Source: an uncultured bacterium (lineage in GTDB: Bacteria > Cyanobacteriota > Vampirovibrionia > Gastranaerophilales > Gastranaerophilaceae). Taken from it: a stretch of DNA of 64,000 bases. The translations under genes were made by a program, and so were the position numbers. The stretch is from contig CATLLJ010000001.1 in the NCBI GenBank assembly GCA_950022495.1, positions 124,001-188,000 on the forward strand. The letters run 5' to 3'. Position 1 is the first letter of the stretch. The number at the start of each line of letters is the position of its first letter. The notes under the pieces were generated by a model, which saw only the letters and a list, made by a program, of their open reading frames with translations, was not told where the DNA came from and did no database searches. Positions 9,955 to 20,549 of this stretch are shown in pieces.

Positions 9955-10799
9955 TGAATAAAGTTTCAATTATTGTACCTGTATATAATATAGAAAAATA
10001 TCTTGCAAAATGTTTGGACAGCCTAATAAATCAAACTTTAGAAGATATTGAGATTATATGCGTAAATGACGGTTCTACAGACAATTCTGCTGAAATTCTT
10101 AATGAATATGCTCAGAAAGATTGCAGAATAAAAATTATCAATCAGGATAATGCAGGCTTATCTGCGGCAAGAAACACAGGTATAAATGCGGCAAACGGAG
10201 AATACATCGGTTATGTTGACTCAGATGATTGGATTGATTTGAATTTTTACGAAAAGTTGTATAATGCGGCAAAAGATACTGACGCAGATATTGTAGTTGC
10301 AGGAATTAAACGCGTTGGCGGCGAGCATTATAAAGAAAAAGTATTTCTTAAATTTGAAGAACCCGCAACCACCGAAAATACAGATGAAAAATTCAGATTA
10401 TGTGATATTCCTGACAAATCGTATGTATGGAATAAGATTTACAAACTATCAGAAATTAAAAAACATAATTTATACTTCAGGGTAGGGGTAAATTACGAAG
10501 ATATTATTTACGCACCAAAGATTATTCATACACTAAAACGATTAACAACAGTTCCTGATACATATTATTACTATTTAAAAAGACGGGGTTCTATTGTTGC
10601 TCAAAAATCACAGAAAAAATACTTCTATGCAGCAATGGAAGAAGCTAAAAAATATTTTGAAGAAAATAATATTAATATAGATGACCATTTGACAAACCAG
10701 AAAAAATATAAAATTTTAGGCTTAACTGTTTTTAAGATAAAAACAAGGGGTGAAATTAAAGAAGCGGTATTATTTAATTTTATAAAATGGAAAATATAA
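9954..10799 (+). CDS. glycosyltransferase family 2
   Basis: 'VSIIVPVYNIEKYLAKCLDSLINQTLEDIEIICVNDGSTDNS', 'YVDSDDWID'. Confidence 0.92.
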   Translation: MNKVSIIVPVYNIEKYLAKCLDSLINQTLEDIEIICVNDGSTDNSAEILNEYAQKDCRIKIINQDNAGLSAARNTGINAANGEYIGYVDSDDWIDLNFYEKLYNAAKDTDADIVVAGIKRVGGEHYKEKVFLKFEEPATTENTDEKFRLCDIPDKSYVWNKIYKLSEIKKHNLYFRVGVNYEDIIYAPKIIHTLKRLTTVPDTYYYYLKRRGSIVAQKSQKKYFYAAMEEAKKYFEENNINIDDHLTNQKKYKILGLTVFKIKTRGEIKEAVLFNFIKWKI

Positions 10800-10803
10800 T
10801 AAT

Positions 10804-10839
10804 AAAAAAGGTGATAAGAAATTTCTTATCACCTTTTTT
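10804..10839. terminator. hairpin terminator
   Basis: AAAAAAGGTGATAAGAAATTTCTTATCACCTTTTTT perfect palindrome. Confidence 0.85.
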
Positions 10840-10858
10840 AAATCTTTTTAGTCAAATT

Positions 10859-11551
10859 TTAAATTGCAACTGATTGTGTTTTTAACTCAACTTCTATAGG
10901 TAAGTTTTTAATTAACTCAGCATTTAACTTTCTTGACTCTTCAATCTTAGCTACAGGTAATGGAGCCTGTTTTGCCGGAGCGTTTGCTACAACCTTAGAT
11001 ATAGATTGATTTCCGGTAGCAACTGTTAAAGTTCCATTTTTTGCTGCAATCATTGCAGGATCCGGATGAGCTTTGAAGTTGCGGTAATCTGTCATAATCT
11101 TTGCAACAAATCTTCTGGTTTCACTGAACGGAGGCACTGCTCTATATTTTTTTACATTGCCTGGACCTGCGTTATATGCGGCTAATGCTAATTCCATAGA
11201 ACCAAACATTTTGTACATTGATTTGTAGTACATTATACCGCCTTTGATGTTATCATCCAGTGAATATGGGTTTAACCCCATTCTTCTTGCTGTTGAAGGC
11301 ATTAGTTGGAAGACACCTACAGCTCCGTGAGAGCTTCTTGCTTCGTGTCTAAAACCTGATTCTGTTTTTGCAATACTTAGTGTGATTGCTGGATCTACAC
11401 CCATTTCGATAGAATGTTTTACTATCGCCGCCTTCACTGTGTTTACATTGGCTGCTTGCACTTGGGCAAAAGACATTAGCACTAGTGCAATAGTGAATAG
11501 TAATAATTTTTTCAAAATGTAATCCTCTAGTTGTAAATTGAAATTCTCCAA
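10859..11551 (-). CDS. lytic transglycosylase, SLT domain
   Basis: 'AITLSIAKTESGFRHEARSSHGAVGVFQLMPSTARRMG' and 'ALAAYNAGPGNVKKY'; hydrophobic signal-like N-terminus. Confidence 0.9.
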   Translation of the reverse strand: MENFNLQLEDYILKKLLLFTIALVLMSFAQVQAANVNTVKAAIVKHSIEMGVDPAITLSIAKTESGFRHEARSSHGAVGVFQLMPSTARRMGLNPYSLDDNIKGGIMYYKSMYKMFGSMELALAAYNAGPGNVKKYRAVPPFSETRRFVAKIMTDYRNFKAHPDPAMIAAKNGTLTVATGNQSISKVVANAPAKQAPLPVAKIEESRKLNAELIKNLPIEVELKTQSVAI

Positions 11552-11759
11552 GACTACTTTTTTGCTCTTATTTTTTTGTAAGATTTTCGTCTTTTTGAAT
11601 GTGATTATGTACCTATCATATTACAAAAATTTAAAATTTCAAGTCCCCCTGGTGTCGGAGTAAAATTTTCAACCGTCAAAATCCGCTCATAGTGCCAACT
11701 TTACAATCTTAACAATTAGTGTATTTTGTACGATAATTTTGTCAAGTTTTTGCATTATT

Positions 11760-14162
11760 CTAATTTGAATTTGAAGCAAATTTTTCTTTCAATTTATATT
11801 TTTTGTCATGGGTGTCATAAGAATAAATTTCATACAAATTTCCGTCAGAAGAAATTTTTATAGAATTCAGCAAATCAGTTCTTAAAATTTCAGTATTTCT
11901 AAGAGTATCCAGAGTGCCTTTATTTGGATGCCCAAAATAATTTATACCTGTTGATATCAAAGATATTTTATTATTCAAATGGTTTAACATATTATCATCG
12001 ACTACTCTCGGTCCGCCGTGGTGTCCGACTTTCAAGACTTCAATATTATGCGGAACCAGGTTTTTCACTTTATTAAATGACTTAACTCCGGCATCACCCA
12101 TAAAAAGCATATCAAAGTCCTTATACGAAAGCAGTGTTATTGTTGAAGAATCATTGCTTGCGTTTTTGCCTTTGAATTTTGAACGATAGGTTTTAATTTT
12201 CAAATCCTGCTCTTCATATATAATGTCGTTATTTTTAGTAATCTTAAAAGGCTGATTAGTCCGCTGTACAGTCTTGAAAATATCTTTTGAAGTTTCGGTT
12301 GAGGATTCCATTGAATTCAAATACAGGATTTTGACTTTTGTGTTTTCAAGAAAATCAGTAGTTCCGCCGGAATGGTCGTTATCAAAGTGGGTTACAATAA
12401 CACCTTCCAAATTCTTTATTCCTCTATCTTTCAGATACTTAAGCATAATAATCTTTGCCTGCGAATTACCGCTTTTATATGGAGCTTTGCCCGTGTCTAT
12501 AAAGAAATATTTATCCTGCGGTGTTTTTATTAAAAATGAATCCGCATTCTGAACATCAAATGCAATAATTTCTAAATTCTTATTCGGCAGATTTACAGTT
12601 GTAAACAACAGCAAACAGGATGTTATAAGCACAGATATAAAAGATTCCTTGTATTTTTCATATTTAATCAAAAGTGTAACCAGAACCAGCATTGTATAGT
12701 ATAAAAGCACCTGTAAAATACTTGGATGTGTTGTTTGCAGCAAGCAATGCGGCAAATTAGCAAAAAAGTCCGAAATCCAGACCAGAATATTTAAAAGATA
12801 ATTCATAAAAAAGTCGAATACCAAACACACAAAATCAGCAACAGGTTTACAGATGGCTAGAACAGAACTTACAAATCCGCCAAAACTTATTACACTCAGC
12901 AAACTCACAGTTGAGATATTTGCCAAAACTGAATACAAACTAAAGGTATTAAAATAAAACATCTGTATCGGAGCTATCCAAATTTGAGCAATAATTGGTA
13001 TAAGCACAGGAATTTTTATCCAGTCAGGCACCTTATCAAGCTTCTGGGAAACTATATTTGCTGTAGTCAGCAGACCGAAAGTTACCAGAAAAGACAGTTG
13101 AAAACTCACATTGTTAATATACGCCGGATTATAAATAAGCATTAATACGGCAACTAAGGATAATAAAGAAATACTATGAGCATCTCTGTCAATTAATTTT
13201 CCGGCAAGAACAAACAATAACATCAAAGCAGCACGAATAACCGAAGGCCCAAGCCCTGTCATCAATGTATAAAGAATTATAATAAACATACCTGACAGAA
13301 CCCTTGGTTTATATGGAACTTTTAAAAACCTTAAAATAACAAACCAGAATGTAAAAATAAATGCTACATTCATCCCTGAAGCTGCAAGAATATGCAAAAG
13401 TCCGGAATTTATAAAAGAAGTTCTTATATAATCTGGAGGAGCAACCGCATCATCCCCAAAAACTATTCCGCCTAAAATTTCAAGATTAGGACTTTTTAAA
13501 TATTTTGAATGTGTTTTTAAAATTCTATTTCTGGTATTATTTAATTCTTTTAGAAATGTCCATTTAAACTCAGATTTTGATTTATTGATTTTAAAATTGT
13601 CATTATCAGAATATAAAACTGTAAAAGTATTAAAATTACGCAAATATGAACTGTAATCAAATTGTGATGGATTAGTTGCACTGAAAGGTTTTCTTAAACT
13701 TCCATCCAGCGTAATTTTTTCACCAATGTTTAATTTTGCAAGCTGATCTTCTCTTCCTGAAATTGTAACAAGGGTTTTACCTTCGGATGATTTATTACCA
13801 ACCTTTTCTATCTGCATGAAAAATTTTAATTTTGTTTTATCCGCAGAGTTTGGAATGCTCACAATTCTTCCGGTAAATGTTGAATTCAAAGGTGTCAGGG
13901 TTACAAGTTCATCATAATTTTTTATTTTATAAAAAGTGAGAAAATACGCAGAATAAAAAACTAATATTAAAAACAAAATTCTTTTAATATTAAAAATATT
14001 AAGCAGTAAAAAAATTATAAAAACTACAGTTAAAATTCCTGCAAATAATATTCCAAAATTATAAAAGCATGCCAGAACCCCCAGCATAAAAACCAATGAT
14101 GTTAAAAACATCACACAATTTTTATTCTGCAAGAAGTCCCTAATAATTTCTTTATTTATCAT
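11760..14162 (-). CDS. comEC: ComEC/Rec2-type DNA uptake channel with C-terminal metallo-beta-lactamase domain
   Basis: 'GLLHILAASGMNVAFIF', 'TGLGPSVIRAALM', and C-terminal 'VTHFDNDHSGG', 'LKVGHHGG'. Confidence 0.9.
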   Translation of the reverse strand: MINKEIIRDFLQNKNCVMFLTSLVFMLGVLACFYNFGILFAGILTVVFIIFLLLNIFNIKRILFLILVFYSAYFLTFYKIKNYDELVTLTPLNSTFTGRIVSIPNSADKTKLKFFMQIEKVGNKSSEGKTLVTISGREDQLAKLNIGEKITLDGSLRKPFSATNPSQFDYSSYLRNFNTFTVLYSDNDNFKINKSKSEFKWTFLKELNNTRNRILKTHSKYLKSPNLEILGGIVFGDDAVAPPDYIRTSFINSGLLHILAASGMNVAFIFTFWFVILRFLKVPYKPRVLSGMFIIILYTLMTGLGPSVIRAALMLLFVLAGKLIDRDAHSISLLSLVAVLMLIYNPAYINNVSFQLSFLVTFGLLTTANIVSQKLDKVPDWIKIPVLIPIIAQIWIAPIQMFYFNTFSLYSVLANISTVSLLSVISFGGFVSSVLAICKPVADFVCLVFDFFMNYLLNILVWISDFFANLPHCLLQTTHPSILQVLLYYTMLVLVTLLIKYEKYKESFISVLITSCLLLFTTVNLPNKNLEIIAFDVQNADSFLIKTPQDKYFFIDTGKAPYKSGNSQAKIIMLKYLKDRGIKNLEGVIVTHFDNDHSGGTTDFLENTKVKILYLNSMESSTETSKDIFKTVQRTNQPFKITKNNDIIYEEQDLKIKTYRSKFKGKNASNDSSTITLLSYKDFDMLFMGDAGVKSFNKVKNLVPHNIEVLKVGHHGGPRVVDDNMLNHLNNKISLISTGINYFGHPNKGTLDTLRNTEILRTDLLNSIKISSDGNLYEIYSYDTHDKKYKLKEKFASNSN

Positions 14163-14250
14163 AATTCCAACATGTGTATGATATCACAATGATATAATCT
14201 TGTGCAAAACAAAAAAATATGGTACACTTTTAGTTGAAATAGAGGGAAGT

Positions 14251-15345
14251 ATGAGCAGTAATGATTTTTATATAGAAGATTTTTTAAGACAGGCTGTATC
14301 TGTAGGGGCATCTGATGCACATATATGTGAAGGTGAACGACCTGCAATCAGGGTATCCGGTCAAATTATGAGAATTAATTTGCCGCCGCTGACAAGTGAA
14401 GACATGGAATTTGTCATCAGAACAGTTGCACCACAGCACTTAAAAGACAGAATTACACGCTTCTTTGATATTGACTTCTCTTATGAAATCCCGGGGTGCT
14501 CAAGATTCCGTGTTAATATGAGCAGACAGCTTGGTAAAACAGCAATGGTTATCCGTGCTATTCCTTACTATATCAAAACATTTGCAGAGTTAGATTTACC
14601 GGAAACAATAGAACAATTTGCACATTTTAATAATGGTCTGGTACTAGTTACAGGTCCAACAGGTTCAGGTAAATCAACAACCATTGCATCACTTATTGAT
14701 TATATTAATGGAACAGTGGCAAAACATATTGTTACAATCGAAGACCCTGTTGAATTTATATTTTCTAATAAAAAATCAATTGTTTCACAGCGTCAATTAT
14801 TGATTGATACACCTTCTTTTTCAGATGGTGTTAAATACGCATTAAGACAGGACCCTGATGTTATATTTATCGGTGAAATTCGTGACAGGGAAACTGTAGA
14901 ATCAGCACTGAAAGCAGCAGAAACAGGTCACCTTGTTGTATCAACAATCCACACCAACGATTCTGTTCAAACTGTCGCAAGAATTATCAACTTATTTGAC
15001 CCTAATGAAAGACCTTTTGTTAGAAGCCAGATTGCAAACACATTAAGAGGTACAATTTCTCAAAAATTAGTACCGGCGGCAGAAGGAGGCTCCCGTCTTC
15101 CTGCAACAGAAATTCTGGTAGTTACACCAACTGTTCGTGACTTTATCCAGAAAGATGAATTGGAACAAATTTATGAACTAGTTAAAAATGGTTCATTCAA
15201 CAATATGACAACAATGAACATGTCATTATATAAACTTTATCAAAATGAAAGAATTACTAAAGAAATTGCTCTTGAATATTCTGATAACAGATCTGAACTT
15301 GAACAATTGATGAGAGGTATTTATCACGGTACCGGCATGAAGTAG
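14251..15345 (+). CDS. pilT: type IV pilus retraction ATPase PilT
   Basis: 'GLVLVTGPTGSGKSTTIASLIDYIN', 'ALRQDPDVIFIGEIRDRETVESALKAAETGHLVVSTIHTN'; ATG at 14251 preceded by GAGGGAAG. Confidence 0.93.
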   Translation: MSSNDFYIEDFLRQAVSVGASDAHICEGERPAIRVSGQIMRINLPPLTSEDMEFVIRTVAPQHLKDRITRFFDIDFSYEIPGCSRFRVNMSRQLGKTAMVIRAIPYYIKTFAELDLPETIEQFAHFNNGLVLVTGPTGSGKSTTIASLIDYINGTVAKHIVTIEDPVEFIFSNKKSIVSQRQLLIDTPSFSDGVKYALRQDPDVIFIGEIRDRETVESALKAAETGHLVVSTIHTNDSVQTVARIINLFDPNERPFVRSQIANTLRGTISQKLVPAAEGGSRLPATEILVVTPTVRDFIQKDELEQIYELVKNGSFNNMTTMNMSLYKLYQNERITKEIALEYSDNRSELEQLMRGIYHGTGMK

Positions 15346-15351
15346 TGGACA

Positions 15352-16125
15352 ATGCAAAATAATTTTGTAACAGACGCAATTAATTTAAAGTCCTACAACT
15401 TAAGTGAATCTGACAAGATTATTGTTATGTATTCAAAAGACAAGGGACTAATCAGGGGAGTAGCTAAAGGGGTAAAAAAGCCTAAAAGTAAATTGGGTGC
15501 CCGTATGGATTTGCTGGTCGCTAATACTTTAATGCTGCATAAAGGCAAAAACCTTGATACAATTTGTCAGGCTGAAGTTTTAAATACTTTCCACAAAACA
15601 AGACAGGACATTGATAAGATTTTTTATTCAATGTATGTCTCAGAAGTAGTTCATAATTTCGGATTGGAAGAAGACCCGGGTTCTGAAGTTATTTATAACC
15701 TTTTATATAAAACTTTAAACGCAATTTCTGCATCAGAAAACAAAGTTGAAATTATGATTGCAGTTATTAAATTCCAATTAAAAATGATGATTGAATCAGG
15801 TTTTTCGATTGAATTTGATACCTGTCTTCACTGCCATAACACGGTTGTTGATGAAACAATGTATCTTGTACCGAATTTAGGCGGTATTGTTTGCAAAAAT
15901 TGTGCTGAACGTATTCATTACAACAAAAAGCAAATGCCGCATAAACTAAGAGACTTTTTTAAACAAATGGCAATTAATGATTTTGATGAAAAGGGTGAAT
16001 ACGAATTAAAAGCAAATGAAAAAGTCTGCACTGTGACATTTGAAGTTTTAAAAGAATACATTGCGTTAAAATCTCCTAAGAAATTCAAATCAACCTCAAT
16101 ACTTCAAGAAATTCCTGTAGCATAA
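15352..16125 (+). CDS. recO: DNA repair protein RecO
   Basis: N-terminal OB-like region plus 'CLHCHN...CKNCAE' zinc motif. Confidence 0.85.
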   Translation: MQNNFVTDAINLKSYNLSESDKIIVMYSKDKGLIRGVAKGVKKPKSKLGARMDLLVANTLMLHKGKNLDTICQAEVLNTFHKTRQDIDKIFYSMYVSEVVHNFGLEEDPGSEVIYNLLYKTLNAISASENKVEIMIAVIKFQLKMMIESGFSIEFDTCLHCHNTVVDETMYLVPNLGGIVCKNCAERIHYNKKQMPHKLRDFFKQMAINDFDEKGEYELKANEKVCTVTFEVLKEYIALKSPKKFKSTSILQEIPVA

Positions 16126-16196
16126 CAGTTTCTCCGGAAGGGTTATGTTATTTTTAATATTTTATTATTATAATCATTAAAAAAAGGATGGTTTTC

Positions 16197-18782
16197 ATGA
16201 AAAAATTCATATTAGTAGCAGCAATATTTATTTGTGGAAATGCTGTATGGGCTGCAAATGCTCAAATGTATAAACTTAATAACGGGCAGACTGTTGTAAT
16301 TCAGGAGGTTAAGAACAACCCGATTGTAACAATTGATACCTGGATTAAAACAGGCTCAATTGATGAAGATGATTCTAATAACGGAGTTGCACATTTCCTT
16401 GAACATTTATTTTTTAAAGGTACAACTAATTTAGACCCAGGAGAATTTGATAGAATTCTTGAAACCAAAGGAGCAATAACAAATGCTGCAACAAGCAAAG
16501 ATTTTACACATTATTATGTAACAATTCCATCTAAGGATTTTGACTTAGCAATGCAATTACACGCTGATATGATGCTTCATCCCCTAATCCCGCGAAATGA
16601 AATGGAAAAAGAACGTAAAGTTGTTCTCGAAGAAATCAGCAAGGATTTGAATGCTCCAACCCGTGTTATGCAGGAAAACTTAAATTCAATGCTATATACA
16701 AACCACCCGTACAAAAGAAAAGTAATAGGCAAAAGTGAAATTATTGAAACCATAACCAGAGATCAGGTTTTAAATTTTTATAACGCACATTACTCGCCAT
16801 CAAATATGGTTACTATTGTAATTGGGGATGTGGATTCTGCTCACGCTCTGGAAAGAGTAAAAGAAGTATTCAATGCAGATTACAAAAAACAAACCAAAAA
16901 CATTTATTTAAAAGAACTTCCATTAACCAAACAAAAGAAAAAAGTTGAATATCTTGATACTGAATCCGGTTATATGGTAATTGGTTTCAGGGGGGTGCCA
17001 ATTGATGAGAAAGATTCTTATGCATTAGATGTTTTAGCAACTATTCTTGGAGATGGCAGATCTTCAGTTTTAAATCAAGTATTAAAAGAAAAGAAGAGAA
17101 TTGTATCCTCAGTTGATGCAGGAAATTCAACATTCAGAGATGACGGTATTTTCTACGTAATGGCGGATTTTGAACCTGCAAAATGTCAGGTTGTTCAAAA
17201 AGCTATTTTTGATGAGATAAATAAAATTCAAAAAAATGGTGTGAATGATGAGCAATTAACACTTGCAAAAAATATTATTGAAAGAAATACATATTATTCA
17301 AGAGAGTCAATCACAAATATTGCTACAGAAATCGGTTATACAGTTGCATTAACTAATGATATAAAATTTTACGACAATTATCTATGCAACATAAAATCAG
17401 TAACTAAAGATGACGTAAAACGTGTTGCCGAAAAATATCTTGGAACCAATAAAAGTGCAGTATCTATAGTTCTGCCGAAAGATGCAAAAGAAATTCCTGT
17501 TGCAGATGTTACAAAGCCTGCCGGCACAGCAGAATTTATAAGCGAAAATTCAGAAACACAGAAATACAAATTGTCTAACGGTGCAACTTTACTCTATACT
17601 CCAAATACAGTTAACGATATTATTGCAATAAGTATTGATGCAAAAGGCGGTCAGCTTATTGAAAAGAAAGCCGGCACATCAAAACTTACTGCATCTGCAA
17701 TGATGAAAGGTACAAAAAATTATTCTTCACTGGAACTTTCTCAAGTTCTGGAAGATAACGGGATAAAAATTTCCCCGTCAACCAGAGCTGACGCATTTTC
17801 AATTTCTGTTCTAACAACTAAAGATGAATATGACAAGACTTTAGAACTCTTAAATGAAGTTGTAAATAATGCCACATTTGACAATTTTGAAATTGAAAAA
17901 GTAAAATCAGATAAACTAAGTGCCATAAAACGCAGCAAAGATGTTCCATTACAGCGTGCAGTTGAAGAATACAGAGATTTGATTTACCAGAATACACCTT
18001 ATTCAATTTCATCAAAAGTTTTAGAAAAAAATATTCCAAATATCACAAGAGATGATATTATTGAATACTACAATACAGTTTTCAATCCTGAAAATCTTGT
18101 AATTTCTATTAATGGAAATATTGATAAAGATAAAACAATAAAAGAGTTAAATAGTATCTTTAATAAAACTAACGAATGTACAAAATTTAATTATTCGGAT
18201 TATGATTCACAAATTACCAGAATTACTTCACCTAGAACCACTGTACAAAATATGCCGACAACGGAAACTGCATGGATACTTCTGGGCTGGCAGACTAACG
18301 GGGTTTTAAATCAGAAAGACTACGCAGCTCTTCAGATTATAGATTCCATTTTAGGTTCAGGTATGAGTTCCAGAATGTTTAAAGATTTAAGGGAGCAAGA
18401 AGGGCTTGCATACCAATTAGGTTCAGGGTATTCTCCAAACGTGCTTCGCGGAAGTTTTATGCTTTATATAGGTACTAATCCTGCAACTTTAGAAAAAGCT
18501 AAAACAGGTCTGTTTGAAGAAATTAATCGTTTAAAAACAGAATACGTAGGTGACAAAGAACTTAGAGATGCAAAAGAAAAATTAATTGGTAATTATATTA
18601 TAAGTTTAGAAACCAACCTTGATAAAGCTTCTAACACCGGCTGGTATGAAGCATCAACCAGAGGTTACGAATTTAAAGATAATTATCAAGAATTGATAAA
18701 CAGCGTAACTGATTCCGATATCATAGAAGTCGCTAATAAGTATTTTACAGATAATTATATTTTATCAATTGTTACTAAATAG
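16197..18782 (+). CDS. M16 family zinc protease (two M16 units)
   Basis: 'VAHFLEHLFFKGT' HxxEH motif; signal-like N-terminus from MKKFI; second inactive-like unit at C-terminus. Confidence 0.92.
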   Translation: MKKFILVAAIFICGNAVWAANAQMYKLNNGQTVVIQEVKNNPIVTIDTWIKTGSIDEDDSNNGVAHFLEHLFFKGTTNLDPGEFDRILETKGAITNAATSKDFTHYYVTIPSKDFDLAMQLHADMMLHPLIPRNEMEKERKVVLEEISKDLNAPTRVMQENLNSMLYTNHPYKRKVIGKSEIIETITRDQVLNFYNAHYSPSNMVTIVIGDVDSAHALERVKEVFNADYKKQTKNIYLKELPLTKQKKKVEYLDTESGYMVIGFRGVPIDEKDSYALDVLATILGDGRSSVLNQVLKEKKRIVSSVDAGNSTFRDDGIFYVMADFEPAKCQVVQKAIFDEINKIQKNGVNDEQLTLAKNIIERNTYYSRESITNIATEIGYTVALTNDIKFYDNYLCNIKSVTKDDVKRVAEKYLGTNKSAVSIVLPKDAKEIPVADVTKPAGTAEFISENSETQKYKLSNGATLLYTPNTVNDIIAISIDAKGGQLIEKKAGTSKLTASAMMKGTKNYSSLELSQVLEDNGIKISPSTRADAFSISVLTTKDEYDKTLELLNEVVNNATFDNFEIEKVKSDKLSAIKRSKDVPLQRAVEEYRDLIYQNTPYSISSKVLEKNIPNITRDDIIEYYNTVFNPENLVISINGNIDKDKTIKELNSIFNKTNECTKFNYSDYDSQITRITSPRTTVQNMPTTETAWILLGWQTNGVLNQKDYAALQIIDSILGSGMSSRMFKDLREQEGLAYQLGSGYSPNVLRGSFMLYIGTNPATLEKAKTGLFEEINRLKTEYVGDKELRDAKEKLIGNYIISLETNLDKASNTGWYEASTRGYEFKDNYQELINSVTDSDIIEVANKYFTDNYILSIVTK

Positions 18783-18829
18783 AATATTTTCGTGACTTAT
18801 AGTGAAACGATTTATTGTATAAAATTATT

Positions 18830-18861
18830 GTCATTGCGAGGGCTTTAGCCCGCGGCAATCC
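18830..18861. repeat. GTCATTGCGAGG...GGCAATCC intergenic repeat, copy 1
   Basis: GTCATTGCGAGGGCTTTAGCCCGCGGCAATCC; related to 19094-19126 and inverted 19047-19079. Confidence 0.75.
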
Positions 18862-18887
18862 CTATAGTTTTAGAAGAGTTTGGCTGT

Positions 18888-18955
18888 AAAAGGAAGGTTC
18901 GGAAATGTAGCTTCTGATGACTTGTTTCATTTGGTCGCGTTTTCTCTTTCTTTGC
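18888..18955. repeat. dispersed repeat shared with 27278-27380
   Basis: AAAAGGAAGGTTCGGAAATGTAGCTTCTGATGACTTG matches 27345-27380; CTGATGACTTGTTTCATTTGGTCGCGTTTTCTCTTTCT is the near-exact reverse complement of 27278-27316. Confidence 0.8.
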
Positions 18956-19046
18956 TAAAATAAGCTGGATTGCTTCGGGGGTAAATGTAAAAGTAATTTA
19001 ATACTCACGTTCGATGTTCCCTACGTAATGGCGTAACTTATTTTAT

Positions 19047-19079
19047 GGATTGCTTCGTAGTTTCACTCCTCGCAATGAC
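19047..19079. repeat. inverted copy of the GTCATTGCGAGG...GGCAATCC repeat
   Basis: GGATTGCTTCGTAGTTTCACTCCTCGCAATGAC. Confidence 0.7.
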
Positions 19080-19093
19080 CTTGCATGTGTTAC

Positions 19094-19126
19094 GTCATTG
19101 CGAGGACCGTTAGCCCGTGGCAATCC
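19094..19126. repeat. GTCATTGCGAGG...GGCAATCC repeat, copy 2
   Basis: GTCATTGCGAGGACCGTTAGCCCGTGGCAATCC. Confidence 0.75.
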
Positions 19127-19165
19127 ATTATGGAGTAGGTTGAGTTTTCAGCCCAACAAAAATTT

Positions 19166-19627
19166 TTATTTATCTTGATTATTAATTTTATCAAGTTCAA
19201 TATTTAAATTCTTAATCTGAAGCTCTAATTTGGAGCGTTCATCAATTACTGCACTAAAAGCTTTTTCCAGAGTTTTAATTTTTGCTTCAAGAACCTCTAC
19301 CCTGGACGCATTTGAGGCTCCGGAAATAGATGTTTTTTCAAGTTCTCTCTGATAAGCCTTAACTTTGTCATTCTGTGCTGCAAGAAACATATAAACAGTC
19401 CCTGCACCCACAAAAATTCCTGATAATAACATAAGCAATGTATATGTAGAAACTCGTATTGCTTTTGATATATAAGCTCCTTGTTCTGACCAGCCTGCCT
19501 GAGTTTGTACATCAAGCAAATAACTATATATTAATTTTAAATCCATATAGTTATTAAAATTTAAAATAATAAGATATATGGATGCCAACAATAATACAAC
19601 ACTTACAAATAAAAATATTCTCTTCAT
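19166..19627 (-). CDS. hypothetical membrane protein with C-terminal coiled coil
   Basis: two hydrophobic segments and K/E-rich C-terminus; ends 2 bp from the rluD-like gene. Confidence 0.6.
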   Translation of the reverse strand: MKRIFLFVSVVLLLASIYLIILNFNNYMDLKLIYSYLLDVQTQAGWSEQGAYISKAIRVSTYTLLMLLSGIFVGAGTVYMFLAAQNDKVKAYQRELEKTSISGASNASRVEVLEAKIKTLEKAFSAVIDERSKLELQIKNLNIELDKINNQDK

Positions 19628-19628
19628 T

Positions 19629-20546
19629 CTAAACGCTCCTGTTTTTGAAATAATTCAGAACCTTTGCTAATTTTTCATCAGGCTCTATTTCTAATTCAAT
19701 TATCTCTGTTGAAAATGGTTTTGCAAATCGTAAGTAGTATGATTGTAAAACCTGCTCCTGAGTTTTGACTTTCCCCTGTCCTGCACCGTACAATGTGTCA
19801 TTGTATACGGGGTGTCTTTTGTTACTTGTATGAACACGAATTTGATGTGTTCTGCCTGTCACAAGCGTAAGTTCAACATAAGTTGCTTCATTTCCAAATC
19901 TTTCAACGACTTTTAACTTGGTTACACTAGGTCTGCCGTCAGCACGAACCGCCATTTTTTTAGGATTAACGTTATTTCTGCCGATAGGATCGGTAATTAC
20001 ATCGTTATCGCGAGGATAATTCCCAACTAAAACTGCATGATATTTCTTTGTTAAATTATGGTTTTTAATTAAATCGGCAAGGTATTCATGAGTTTTATTA
20101 TTTTTGGGCACCATTAAAAGACCGGATGTATTTCTATCCAGACGGTGCACAATACCACGCCTAAATTCGCCGTTCGTATCAGATAAATTCTGTCCGTATT
20201 TATATAATAGAGCATTTACCAGAGTACCGGAAGTTTCAATAGTTGTAGGATGAGTAAGCATACCTGACGGCTTATTTATAACTGCCATATTTTCATCTTC
20301 CCACACAACTTCCAGCGGTATATTTTCAGGCTCAACCATTAATTCTTTTTCTTCTACAAGGTTATCAAATTCAATCCTATCACCTTCTCTTAGAGTATAA
20401 GAAGGTTTTTTACTTTGTCCGTTGATTAATACTTTCCCTGACTTAATTGCAGCCTGAATTTTAGAACGAGAAATTCCGTCATAAAGCTGCGATAAATATA
20501 AATCTAATCTTATTTCATCGGTGTTTTCATCAATTACAAAAAGCAT
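19629..20546 (-). CDS. RluA/RluD family pseudouridine synthase with S4 domain
   Basis: 'GIVHRLDRNTSGLLMV', 'TGRTHQIRVH', S4-like N-terminus. Confidence 0.92.
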   Translation of the reverse strand: MLFVIDENTDEIRLDLYLSQLYDGISRSKIQAAIKSGKVLINGQSKKPSYTLREGDRIEFDNLVEEKELMVEPENIPLEVVWEDENMAVINKPSGMLTHPTTIETSGTLVNALLYKYGQNLSDTNGEFRRGIVHRLDRNTSGLLMVPKNNKTHEYLADLIKNHNLTKKYHAVLVGNYPRDNDVITDPIGRNNVNPKKMAVRADGRPSVTKLKVVERFGNEATYVELTLVTGRTHQIRVHTSNKRHPVYNDTLYGAGQGKVKTQEQVLQSYYLRFAKPFSTEIIELEIEPDEKLAKVLNYFKNRSV

Positions 20547-20549
20547 ATT

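Noticed and set aside
18830-19126. Considered as a CRISPR array because of repeated units
   Set aside because: Irregular spacing, mixed orientations, no uniform spacers and no cas genes.
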